Below, piece after piece: positions 8,312 to 13,885 of a stretch of 13,885 nt of DNA (its first letter is position 1; every line of letters starts with the position of its first letter). Made by a program: the position numbers and the translations under genes. The stretch comes from an uncultured Bacilli bacterium (GTDB lineage: Bacteria; Bacillota_I; Bacilli_A; RF39; UBA660): positions 1-13,885 of the forward strand of contig CANQYF010000024.1 of NCBI GenBank assembly GCA_947628075.1. Direction: 5' to 3'. A model generated the notes under the pieces. That model did no database searches and was not told where the DNA came from. It saw only the letters and a list, made by a program, of their open reading frames with translations.

Positions 8312-8503
8312 TTGAACTATAAGAAAATAAATGAAAAAGAGATACAAGAAAAAATAAGAAAAGTTGATGGCGCTATGTCCCAAGAAGGAATGCCTTTAAC
8401 AGAGGAATTAAAGCAAAAACTTTATGATTGTATAGTTGGCAGATCAACGACAGCTATTGAGAGGAAAAAAATAATGGAAAAATATAGGAGAATTTATGGA
8501 TAA
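8312..8503 (+). CDS. Small antitoxin VbhA-like domain protein, orphan
   Basis: A 63-aa soluble protein. The order of helix, then AMSQEGMPLTEE (residues 21-32), a second helix, a VGRSTT turn and a final helix closely resembles the VbhA-type antitoxin domain known to inhibit Fic AMP-transferases. The inhibitory motif of that family is [S/T]xxxE[G/N]. Here Glu25-Gly26 are kept but the first position is Ala21, so classic Fic inhibition may be weakened. No Fic (HPFxxGNG) protein occurs in the window. The start is TTG 8312, preceded by AAAGAGAGTGAT (8296-8307) at the same 4-base spacing seen before other starts here; the upstream GTG at 8303 lies inside this site. Family assignment rests on pattern memory; a role outside Fic inhibition is possible. 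Confidence 0.62.
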   Translation: MNYKKINEKEIQEKIRKVDGAMSQEGMPLTEELKQKLYDCIVGRSTTAIERKKIMEKYRRIYG

Positions 8504-8526
8504 TAAATACAAATATATTTATGAAA

Positions 8527-8560
8527 AAGCCACGCTTTTTAAAAACGTGGTTAATTTTTT
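8527..8560. terminator. Bidirectional terminator between the VbhA-like gene and lexA
   Basis: CCACG (8530-8534) pairs with CGTGG (8546-8550), flanked by G-U and A-T pairs, with the AT-rich interior CTTTTTAAAAA. On the plus strand it is followed by TTAATTTTTT. On the minus strand it is followed by CTTTTT. It therefore serves the two convergent genes, whose stops lie at 8503 (plus) and 8564 (minus). Confidence 0.8.
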
Positions 8561-8563
8561 GCT

Positions 8564-9187
8564 TTAAAATTTTCGATATAAACCAATGGCTTTACCTAAA
8601 ATAACACAATTATCTAAAATAATAGGATCCATGGTGTCGTTTTCTGGTTGTAATCTAATATGATCTTTTTCTTTATAAAAAGTTTTAATCGTGGCTTCAT
8701 TTTCCATAGTCATTGCTACAACAATATCGCCATTTTTAGCTGTGCTTTGTCTTTGGACAATAACATAGTCACCATCAAAGATACCAGCATTAATCATACT
8801 GTCACCACTAACATGTAAAGTAAATATAGTAGCAGTCGCAGGAATTAAAGATGCAGGTATATCAAAGAATTCATTAGGTTGTTCAATTGCGGTTATTGGA
8901 CTACCAGCAGTTATTTTACCTAGAAGAGGAACTTTGACAACATCTTCGTTAGTATTTAAATATTCATTTTCCCCAATTATTTCAATTGTTCTAAATTTAT
9001 TACTTGTTGTTCTAATAAGTCCTCGTTGTTCTAAGTTTTTCATGTGAACAAAAACGGTAGCAGGGCTAGATAATTTTACTCCTTTACAAATTTCTCTAAT
9101 AGCAGGTGGGAAACCATGTTCTGCTATATATTTTTTTATGAAATCGAGTACATCTTTTTGTCTTTTAGTTATTTCTTTATTTTCCAT
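8564..9187 (-). CDS. lexA: SOS repressor LexA
   Basis: Represses DNA-damage genes and cleaves itself when stimulated by RecA filaments. The 207-aa protein has a winged helix N-terminus (about 1-70) and an S24 peptidase C-terminus. The cleavage bond is Ala94-Gly95 in ITAGSP. The catalytic pair is Ser130 (SGDSM) and Lys168 (TIK), the same 37-38 residue spacing as in known LexA proteins, so it should be autocleavable. In the recognition helix region (residues 40-55) the Bacillus-type STVHGH is ATVFVH here, a change in exactly the part that reads DNA. The start has the strong site AGGAGG (minus strand, 9194-9199). The gene is divergent from a 50-aa ORF, and its own promoter carries an operator, so autoregulation is expected. 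Confidence 0.96.
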   Translation of the reverse strand: MENKEITKRQKDVLDFIKKYIAEHGFPPAIREICKGVKLSSPATVFVHMKNLEQRGLIRTTSNKFRTIEIIGENEYLNTNEDVVKVPLLGKITAGSPITAIEQPNEFFDIPASLIPATATIFTLHVSGDSMINAGIFDGDYVIVQRQSTAKNGDIVVAMTMENEATIKTFYKEKDHIRLQPENDTMDPIILDNCVILGKAIGLYRKF

Positions 9188-9205
9188 TAGATACCTCCTA
9201 AGTAC

Positions 9206-9234
9206 ATTCTACTATATTTATTAATTTATGTCAA
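9206..9234 (-). promoter_or_regulatory. lexA promoter
   Basis: On the minus strand TTGACA (9234-9229) and TAGAAT (9211-9206) are separated by 17 bases, a near-consensus sigma-A promoter. The operator at 9232-9245 overlaps its -35 hexamer. Confidence 0.85.
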
Positions 9235-9245
9235 ACAATTGTTTA
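9232..9245. promoter_or_regulatory. LexA operator 1 (lexA side)
   Basis: CAAACAATTGTTTA contains the perfect 12-base palindrome AAACAATTGTTT. It fits the Bacillus LexA box CGAACRNRYGTTYG at 11 of 14 positions; the losses are mainly the outer G, which is A here. It overlaps the lexA -35, a repressing position. Confidence 0.78.
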
Positions 9246-9261
9246 GTTTTTAAATTTTATC

Positions 9262-9290
9262 TTGATACAAACAAACGTTTCTGTTATTAT
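9262..9290 (+). promoter_or_regulatory. Promoter of the SOS small membrane protein
   Basis: TTGATA (9262-9267), a 17-base spacer and TATTAT (9285-9290), with TG at 9282-9283 giving an extended -10. The predicted transcript start is near 9297, leaving a leader of about 22 bases. The spacer is almost filled by a LexA operator. Confidence 0.82.
9268..9281. promoter_or_regulatory. LexA operator 2 (between -35 and -10)
   Basis: CAAACAAACGTTTC matches CGAACRNRYGTTYG at 12 of 14 positions and shares its first seven bases with operator 1. It lies wholly between the -35 and -10 hexamers, the classic SOS repression position. Confidence 0.82.
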
Positions 9291-9318
9291 TAAATTGTAA
9301 GAAAGAAGGAGTGATATT

Positions 9319-9471
9319 ATGAAAAAAGCGTTAGAAAAATTTGGAGGGTTAATTTTATTTTACTCGGTTATAGTTTTTGGTGTCTTTATTCTGAACATTC
9401 GTTTTTCTTATCTTAATAATAGAAATATTGGATCAAATTATATAAATATGAGTGCAGAGTCAAGCAATTGA
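9319..9471 (+). CDS. SOS-controlled 50-aa single-pass membrane protein, candidate division inhibitor
   Basis: A 50-aa ORF starting MKKALEKFGG with one hydrophobic helix at about residues 9-27, then a polar tail rich in Asn and Ser (28-50) ending AESSN. The ATG at 9319 follows AGGAGTGAT, a strong ribosome site, and the gene has its own LexA-boxed promoter and terminator, so it is real despite its size. Its position opposite lexA matches that of yneA in Bacillus. YneA, SosA and SidA are small SOS-induced membrane proteins that block septum formation. This one has no LysM domain and no sequence similarity that I can see, so it is an analogue by position and topology only. A membrane-damaging type I toxin, as in TisB, is an alternative. 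Confidence 0.82.
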   Translation: MKKALEKFGGLILFYSVIVFGVFILNIRFSYLNNRNIGSNYINMSAESSN

Positions 9472-9478
9472 CTCTTTT
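9456..9478 (+). terminator. GNRA-loop intrinsic terminator of the 50-aa gene
   Basis: AGAGTCAA (9456-9463) pairs perfectly with TTGACTCT (9468-9475) around a GCAA tetraloop and runs into TTTT. It overlaps the stop codon (9469-9471), so the SOS transcript is short, about 180 bases, and ends before the glycosyltransferase gene. Confidence 0.85.
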
Positions 9479-9497
9479 AAATTATGAAAAAAGAAGT

Positions 9498-9503
9498 TAT
9501 AAT
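9498..9503 (+). promoter_or_regulatory. -10 element before the glycosyltransferase gene
   Basis: TATAAT is in the right place to start transcription near 9510 after the upstream terminator. The -35 position (9475-9480, TTTTAA) matches only half the consensus, so the promoter is probably weak. Confidence 0.45.
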
Positions 9504-9521
9504 GAATATGAGGGTAAAATA

Positions 9522-10661
9522 ATGAAGAAGAAAGTATTAATTATTTATGCAAGATATGGTTCTGGCCATAAGTCTATTGCGGAATATGTAGCAAAATATA
9601 TTAAAGAAAACAATAAAAATGTCGAAACATTATTATTAGACATGACTGATTTTGGAAATAGACTTGGTAAAATTTCTTTTAAAATAATGGATTGGGTTAG
9701 TAAAAAACGTCCTGAATTTTTATTTGATTTTTGTTATGAACTCATGGATCACAAAGTATCTTCCATAGGAAATAATTATTTAACTAAAAAAAGTTTTGAT
9801 AATCTAAAGTTGAGAAATACGATTAAAGATTTTAATCCTGATATTACTATTTCTAGTCATTTTTTCTGCAGTGGTATTATAAGTGCTTACAATAAACTTG
9901 GTATTATTCATAGTAAATTACTAACAATTATTACCGATTATCGGACCCATGAATGGTGGACACGAAACAAAAAATATGAAGATGGATATATTGTTGGTAA
10001 TGAAATAGTTAAAGAAGAACTAATAAAAAGAGGAGTAGAGGCCAAAAAAATATATCCTTTTGGGCTACCTTTAAATATTAGTGATATGAATAGATTAGAT
10101 GATAGCCTAACTATTTATAAGAGATATAAAATAAAAAATAATAAAAAAGTATATCTATTTTTTGGTGGTGCCACCGCAGGTAGTATGTATTATTATGATT
10201 ATTTTAAAACTATTTGTAAATTAGATATTAATGCATATATAATTTTTGTTTGTGGAAAAAATAATAAATTAAAAAACAAATGTGATAATTTCGTTAAAAA
10301 TCATGAAATATCTAATGTTAGGGTTTTAGGTTACACCAATGATGTATTAAATATTTTAAAAATAAGTGATTTAGTTATATCTAAACCAGGGGGTGCGACG
10401 ATTACTGAATGTTTAGAAATGAAAGTACCAATGGTTATTGTACCTGGAATGGGTGGCCAAGAAAAATATAATGCCAGATTCATGGTTAAAAAGAAATATG
10501 CAATTAAAGTACGAGGAACTCGTTCCTTTAAAAGAGTAATTAATAAACTTGAAAATAATCCCAACATAATTGTCAAAATGAAAGATCGCTTAAATCGTCT
10601 AGATAATAACAAATCAGTAGAAAAAATTAATAATTTAATCAATAAAATGGAGGTGAAATAA
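9522..10661 (+). CDS. UgtP/MGDG-synthase-like lipid glycosyltransferase
   Basis: Likely transfers a sugar from a nucleotide sugar to diacylglycerol at the inner membrane face, making glycolipid for the membrane or lipoteichoic-type anchors. The 379-aa length fits UgtP (YpfP). The N-terminal MGDG-synthase type domain has YARYGSGHKS at residues 9-18. The C-terminal GT28 donor domain has SKPGGATITECL at 287-298 followed by VPGMGGQEKYNA. The start is ATG 9522, seven bases after GAGGG (9510-9514); an in-frame TTG at 9468 lies inside the upstream terminator. The stop codon overlaps the next ATG by one base (TAATG), so the transketolase-like protein downstream is translationally coupled. The exact sugar and acceptor cannot be read from the sequence. 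Confidence 0.85.
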   Translation: MKKKVLIIYARYGSGHKSIAEYVAKYIKENNKNVETLLLDMTDFGNRLGKISFKIMDWVSKKRPEFLFDFCYELMDHKVSSIGNNYLTKKSFDNLKLRNTIKDFNPDITISSHFFCSGIISAYNKLGIIHSKLLTIITDYRTHEWWTRNKKYEDGYIVGNEIVKEELIKRGVEAKKIYPFGLPLNISDMNRLDDSLTIYKRYKIKNNKKVYLFFGGATAGSMYYYDYFKTICKLDINAYIIFVCGKNNKLKNKCDNFVKNHEISNVRVLGYTNDVLNILKISDLVISKPGGATITECLEMKVPMVIVPGMGGQEKYNARFMVKKKYAIKVRGTRSFKRVINKLENNPNIIVKMKDRLNRLDNNKSVEKINNLINKMEVK

Positions 10662-12628
10662 TGAGTAAAATAGAAAATTCAATCATAAATAATTTAAAAA
10701 TGTTAGCACTTGATGCCATATTTGCTAAAGGAAATGGTGATGTAGGCTTATCTTTAAGTGCTGCTCCTATCTTTTATACTTTATTTATGCATCATTTACA
10801 ATTTTCTCAAGATAATATGAAATATCTAAATCGTGACCGTTTAATAGTAAATGATCGTTTATTACCATTATTATATTCATCTTATGCCTTGTTTTATAAA
10901 GAATATAATGTCGATAATTTAAAAGAATATAGTAAATTTTCATCCCCAACCAAAGGATTTAATAGTAAAAAATCTATAGGGGTAGAAATTGGTAGTTTAA
11001 ATGATGGTGATATTGTAGCAACTTCAGCTGGAATTGCCCTTGGAGAAAATTACTTAGAATCACTTATTAAAATAGAAAATAATAAATGTGATTTAATTAA
11101 TTTTAAAACGATATGTATATGTACGGAAGAAGATATAATGAGTGGAATAAGCTATGAAGCTTTATCTTTTGTTAGTAATTTAGTTTTAAATAAATATATT
11201 TTGATTATTATTAAAGATGGCATTAGTAAAGATAGTTCAACTAAAGAGGTATTTTCTGAAAATTTAATTGATCGTTTCATTTCTTTAAAATTTAATGTAG
11301 AAGAAGTTAATGGTGATAGTGTGGGTTCCCTTCGGGATGTATTTGAAAGTGCCTATAAATCTAAAAAGCCAACTGCGATTATTGTTGATACTACTTATGG
11401 TATTGGCTCATCTCATGAAAATACGAATAAAGACTTTAATGAACCATTATCATTAGAGGAAATGAATGCTTTAAGAAATCAATATAAATTAAATGAAACT
11501 TTTGAAATTAAAGAAGAGAATAGACTAGAAATTGAAAAAAATATTACAAAAAGATTAAATAAGATAATGACTTATTGGCAAAATTTGAAAAACGAAAGTT
11601 TAAAAGATATTAAAATAAAAGAGATAATAAATTTCTTAACTAACGGTATGAGTTCTTTAAACTTTAAGCCAGAAAATATTAAAATAGGATCTGAATATGA
11701 AGAAAATTTACTTAAAAGCAATAATAAAATATTTAATATTTTAGCAAATAAAAGTCCTTTTATTTTATGTGGTAGTAATGATAATTTTTATTACACTTTA
11801 TCAAGCATTAAATCATCCGATATTATGAGTAAAGAAAATCCAACTGGTCGTAATATATTATTTGGAGGTCGGACTCTCGCTATGGGTGGAATCGCTTGTG
11901 GGCTTGCTTCATTAGGTTTTAAAATGTTTATAGGTACTCCTTTACAAAATGCCAATATGCTTATGCCTTTTATTAAACTTAGTAGTATGAATGATTTAGG
12001 AGTCAATTTTATTTTTACTAATGATACATTTATGAATACTTATGAAAATAAGGGTATCTGTCCAGTTGATGAAATTAGTAATTTGCGAAATATTCCGGAT
12101 ATTATTAATTTTAGACCAGCTGATATTAATGAAATAATTGGGGTATATGACATAATAAGTTCGCATAATAAAACATGTACTATTATTTTAAGTAATCAAA
12201 AAACTCCTAAATTATTGGGAACTAATTCTAAATACGTTTTAGCAGGAGCCTATCGTGTCAAAAAAGAATCAGAAAATTTAAATGCAATTTTAATAGCGAC
12301 GGGAAGTGAAGTTTTATTAGCGTTAAAAATTGCCAGTGAATTAGCAAGTTATGGTATTGATTTTCGTGTAATATCTATGCCATCAAGAGAATTATATGAA
12401 ATGCAAAAAGAGAAATATCAAAATATTTTATTGCCAGAAGCTGTTCCCGTTTTTGCCTTAGAGTTTGCAAGTTCCTCTAGTTGGTTTCCATATGTTAAAG
12501 AAAAAAATCATATCTTAGGTATTAACTCATTTGGGGATGCAGGAACTAAAGAAGAATTGTTAAATTATTATGGCTTAGATATAGATTCTATAAAAGTAAA
12601 AATTTTAGCGGCTTTAAAAAACAAATAA
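10661..12628 (+). CDS. Transketolase-family protein lacking cofactor and catalytic residues (pseudoenzyme candidate)
   Basis: A 655-aa, uninterrupted, full-length transketolase fold. NRDR (57-60), GIS (163-165 and 188-190 areas), IATGSEV and VISMPS are easily aligned with E. coli TktA. Active-site positions are almost all replaced: SGHPG is NGDVG (Asp27 for His26), SNGHG is VNDRL (Arg66 for His66), TPGHP is TKGFN, GPLGQG is DGDIVA, the thiamine diphosphate motif GDG is TEE (155-157), DDNG is IKDG (185-187), the catalytic Glu in VREFGM is Thr405 in GRTLAM, THD is TND, GPTHQP is KGICP, and the phosphate-binding Arg in LSRQ is LSNQ. Acidic replacements at the metal site (Glu156, Asp186) could still bind an ion. 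It probably does not carry out the transketolase reaction; a regulatory or scaffold role is inference. GGAGGTGA at 10649-10656 sets the start. Confidence 0.88.
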   Translation: MSKIENSIINNLKMLALDAIFAKGNGDVGLSLSAAPIFYTLFMHHLQFSQDNMKYLNRDRLIVNDRLLPLLYSSYALFYKEYNVDNLKEYSKFSSPTKGFNSKKSIGVEIGSLNDGDIVATSAGIALGENYLESLIKIENNKCDLINFKTICICTEEDIMSGISYEALSFVSNLVLNKYILIIIKDGISKDSSTKEVFSENLIDRFISLKFNVEEVNGDSVGSLRDVFESAYKSKKPTAIIVDTTYGIGSSHENTNKDFNEPLSLEEMNALRNQYKLNETFEIKEENRLEIEKNITKRLNKIMTYWQNLKNESLKDIKIKEIINFLTNGMSSLNFKPENIKIGSEYEENLLKSNNKIFNILANKSPFILCGSNDNFYYTLSSIKSSDIMSKENPTGRNILFGGRTLAMGGIACGLASLGFKMFIGTPLQNANMLMPFIKLSSMNDLGVNFIFTNDTFMNTYENKGICPVDEISNLRNIPDIINFRPADINEIIGVYDIISSHNKTCTIILSNQKTPKLLGTNSKYVLAGAYRVKKESENLNAILIATGSEVLLALKIASELASYGIDFRVISMPSRELYEMQKEKYQNILLPEAVPVFALEFASSSSWFPYVKEKNHILGINSFGDAGTKEELLNYYGLDIDSIKVKILAALKNK

Positions 12629-12642
12629 GTTCGACAGCATTT

Positions 12643-12680
12643 TACAAAAATTTTCTAATTAATTTTGTATAATTTTTGTA
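12643..12680 (+). promoter_or_regulatory. Inverted repeat with embedded -10, upstream of the SirA-like gene
   Basis: TACAAAAATT (12643-12652) is the exact reverse complement of AATTTTTGTA (12671-12680). A second, near-identical right arm, AATTTTGTA (12661-12669), precedes it, so two alternative hairpins are possible. TATAAT at 12668-12673 is the likely -10 of the gene at 12691; no good -35 is seen. The inner hairpin followed by TAATTTTTG could also end the transketolase transcript. Confidence 0.45.
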
Positions 12681-12690
12681 AGGTGATAAA

Positions 12691-13107
12691 ATGCGAACTT
12701 TTTATATATTTAAAATTAAAAAAGAAATGGCGATATTAACTAAAGAAACGCCTTATAATCTATATCGGACTATAGAAAACTTCTATTATTATGATTCCAT
12801 AAACAATAATGTATCATTTAAAATATTTAATGATATTTTTGATGTCTTTAATCCTGAATTTTTAAATAAAAGAATCACCAATTTATTTCAAAACAATAGA
12901 CATTATTCCTTTCATAAAGATATTCATGAAATAAATAATAAATATAAACCTGAATTTAGTCAATTGAAAGTTTATAAAAGTCATCTAATTTTAAAAACTG
13001 ATGCGATGGAGCCAACTCTTTTAATTAATTATTTAATGAGTGATAATTTATTTGTTTGTGATTTTAAAAATAAGGACTTTTTTTGGCTAAATGAGTTTGT
13101 GAGATAA
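12691..13107 (+). CDS. SirA-like replication-inhibitor family protein
   Basis: A 138-aa soluble protein. The start MRTFYIFKIKKE followed by YNLYRTIENFY, and the C-terminal block LFVCDFKNKDFFWLNEF (residues about 120-136), resemble SirA, whose C-terminus has the MDFNSKRYGWLN pattern. In Bacillus, SirA binds domain I of DnaA and blocks replication starts during sporulation. Similarity here is by remembered pattern, strongest at the two ends, and the middle is not convincing. The ATG follows GGTGAT (12682-12687) with a 3-base gap. The gene lies between the transketolase-like gene and a YgjP-type metalloprotein gene and has its own probable -10. No sporulation gene is in the window, so a replication-control role in vegetative cells would be inference. 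Confidence 0.5.
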   Translation: MRTFYIFKIKKEMAILTKETPYNLYRTIENFYYYDSINNNVSFKIFNDIFDVFNPEFLNKRITNLFQNNRHYSFHKDIHEINNKYKPEFSQLKVYKSHLILKTDAMEPTLLINYLMSDNLFVCDFKNKDFFWLNEFVR

Positions 13108-13125
13108 TGTTTTTTGTGATAAAAT
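13097..13125 (+). promoter_or_regulatory. Extended -10 promoter of the YgjP-type gene
   Basis: TTGTGA (13097-13102), a 17-base spacer and TGATAAAAT (-10 TAAAAT at 13120-13125, TG at 13117-13118). The -35 lies within the end of the SirA-like gene. The predicted start is near 13132, leaving a leader of only about 13 bases. Confidence 0.55.
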
Positions 13126-13144
13126 GAAGTAGAAGATGATGTGT

Positions 13145-13777
13145 ATGAAATTTAAGTTAAATGATTATATTATAGAATACGAAGTAATAAGAAAAGATAA
13201 CAAAAATCTTTATTTTCGCTTTGATGAAAATTGCAAATTAATAATTACGGCACCTCGATTTATAAGTGATAATGAAATAAAGAATTTAATTACCAAAAAT
13301 TCAAGCGCTATTTTAAAAATGTATGAAGATTCACTAGCTAAAAGTGAAAGGGATAGTTTATTTTGGTATTTAGGATCTTCTTATAATGTTACCTTTGATA
13401 ATCGCATTAAAGATTTAAAATTTGAAGAGAATAATATTATTTGTCATGATGAAGAGGCTTTAAAAAAATTTTATGATGATGAATGTTTGAGAATATTTAA
13501 TGAAGAGATAGTCATTTGTAAAAAATGTTTTTCTAATTTACCAGAATTTCGTTTAAGAATAAGAAAAATGCGTACCAGATGGGGTGTATGCAATACTAGA
13601 GATAAAATAATTACTTTAAATAGTGAATTACTTAAAAAAGATGTTAGCTTAATAGATTATGTTATAATTCATGAAATGGCTCATTTTTTTGAACCAAATC
13701 ATGGCAAAAATTTTTGGAAAATAGTAGAATGTGCCATCCCTGATTATAAAGAGAGAAGGAAAAAATTGAGACATTAA
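13145..13777 (+). CDS. YgjP/DUF45-type zinc metalloprotein (SprT/M48-like)
   Basis: A 210-aa protein of the YgjP family. The N-terminal half is the beta-rich part found in this family (ITAPRF near residues 34-39). The C-terminal half has the conserved RKMRTRWGVC block, then the zinc site HEMAH (176-180) and the downstream PNHGKNFW (His186), which together give the metal ligands and catalytic Glu177. Family members are predicted metal-dependent hydrolases; substrates are generally not established. Three in-frame ATGs occur (13136, 13139, 13145). The third is chosen because GATGAT sits four bases before it, the same geometry as the GGTGAT sites of neighbouring genes. The stop codon lies inside the following terminator. 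Confidence 0.88.
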   Translation: MKFKLNDYIIEYEVIRKDNKNLYFRFDENCKLIITAPRFISDNEIKNLITKNSSAILKMYEDSLAKSERDSLFWYLGSSYNVTFDNRIKDLKFEENNIICHDEEALKKFYDDECLRIFNEEIVICKKCFSNLPEFRLRIRKMRTRWGVCNTRDKIITLNSELLKKDVSLIDYVIIHEMAHFFEPNHGKNFWKIVECAIPDYKERRKKLRH

Positions 13778-13791
13778 GTTTTCCTTTTTTT
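13756..13791 (+). terminator. Intrinsic terminator overlapping the end of the YgjP-type gene
   Basis: AAGGAAAA (13756-13763) pairs with TTTTCCTT (13779-13786), and seven T residues run from 13785 to 13791. The stop codon (13775-13777) lies in the loop. Confidence 0.75.
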
Positions 13792-13856
13792 GTATAATAG
13801 GAAAGTTATATAAGAAAAATATCAAGTAAAATACTATTGAGAAAGTCAAAAAAACG

Positions 13857-13885
13857 TTGTGTTACAAACAAATGTATGCTATAAT
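13857..13885 (+). promoter_or_regulatory. Outward promoter at the right edge
   Basis: TTGTGT (13857-13862), a 17-base spacer and TGCTATAAT (TATAAT 13880-13885, TG 13877-13878). The extended -10 is perfect and the -35 is weak. The gene it drives is outside the window. The spacer holds a LexA-like box. Confidence 0.6.
13865..13878. promoter_or_regulatory. Candidate LexA operator 3
   Basis: CAAACAAATGTATG matches CGAACRNRYGTTYG at 12 of 14 positions and shares its first seven bases (CAAACAA) with the two boxes beside lexA. It lies between the -35 and -10 of the right-edge promoter, like operator 2. The right half (GTAT) has one mismatch to GTTT. Confidence 0.55.

Noticed and set aside
10331..10642. 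103-aa minus-strand ORF inside the glycosyltransferase gene
   Set aside because: Antisense of a conserved donor-binding domain; no promoter or ribosome site.
10661..12628. Calling the transketolase-like gene a pseudogene
   Set aside because: The frame is intact for 655 codons, the ribosome site is strong and coupling to the previous gene is retained; losses are confined mostly to active-site positions rather than spread at random.
13649..13849. 66-aa minus-strand ORF over the end of the YgjP-type gene
   Set aside because: It runs through the terminator and the HEMAH motif of a clear gene on the plus strand; no supporting signals.

Overview
The window is AT-rich and densely coded. It uses TGA as a stop codon (pepF, the 50-aa ORF) and TGG for Trp, so it follows code 11 rather than the Mycoplasma code. 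Most genes carry a Shine-Dalgarno of the form A/G-GGTGAT ending 3-5 nt before the start. Strong sigma-A style promoters, a Gram-positive type LexA, a SirA-like protein and a UgtP-like glycosyltransferase all point to a low-GC Bacillota. A wall-poor or uncultured gut Bacilli/Mollicutes-like lineage (RF39-type) fits best, but that placement is inference.

Layout. (1) 27-4825: chaperone block dnaK - pepF - dnaJ, with the M3 peptidase gene pepF between the two chaperone genes. (2) 4826-6889: a type-II-anchored surface protein with a DUF6273-like C-terminal domain behind a consensus promoter, then an acidic single-pass membrane protein of unknown function. (3) 6902-8164: mtaB, the tRNA ms2t6A methylthiotransferase. 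(4) 8312-8503: a small VbhA-like antitoxin-domain protein with no Fic toxin beside it. (5) 8530-9478: an SOS divergon. lexA (minus strand) faces a 50-aa single-pass membrane protein (plus strand). Each promoter carries an AAAC-N4-GTTT operator, and the small gene has its own GNRA-loop terminator. (6) 9522-12628: a two-gene, translationally coupled unit of a UgtP/MGDG-synthase-like glycosyltransferase and a full-length transketolase homologue that has lost nearly all thiamine-diphosphate and catalytic residues. (7) 12691-13777: a SirA-like protein and a YgjP-type metalloprotein. (8) Right edge: an outward-facing promoter with a third LexA-like box, predicting another SOS gene just outside the window.

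Most of the window is housekeeping. The less ordinary parts are the apparently catalytically dead transketolase (10661-12628), the compact LexA/50-aa membrane protein divergon with its shifted operator, the orphan VbhA-like protein, and the SirA-like gene. No tRNA, rRNA, CRISPR array, insertion sequence or gene-free stretch over 300 bases was seen.
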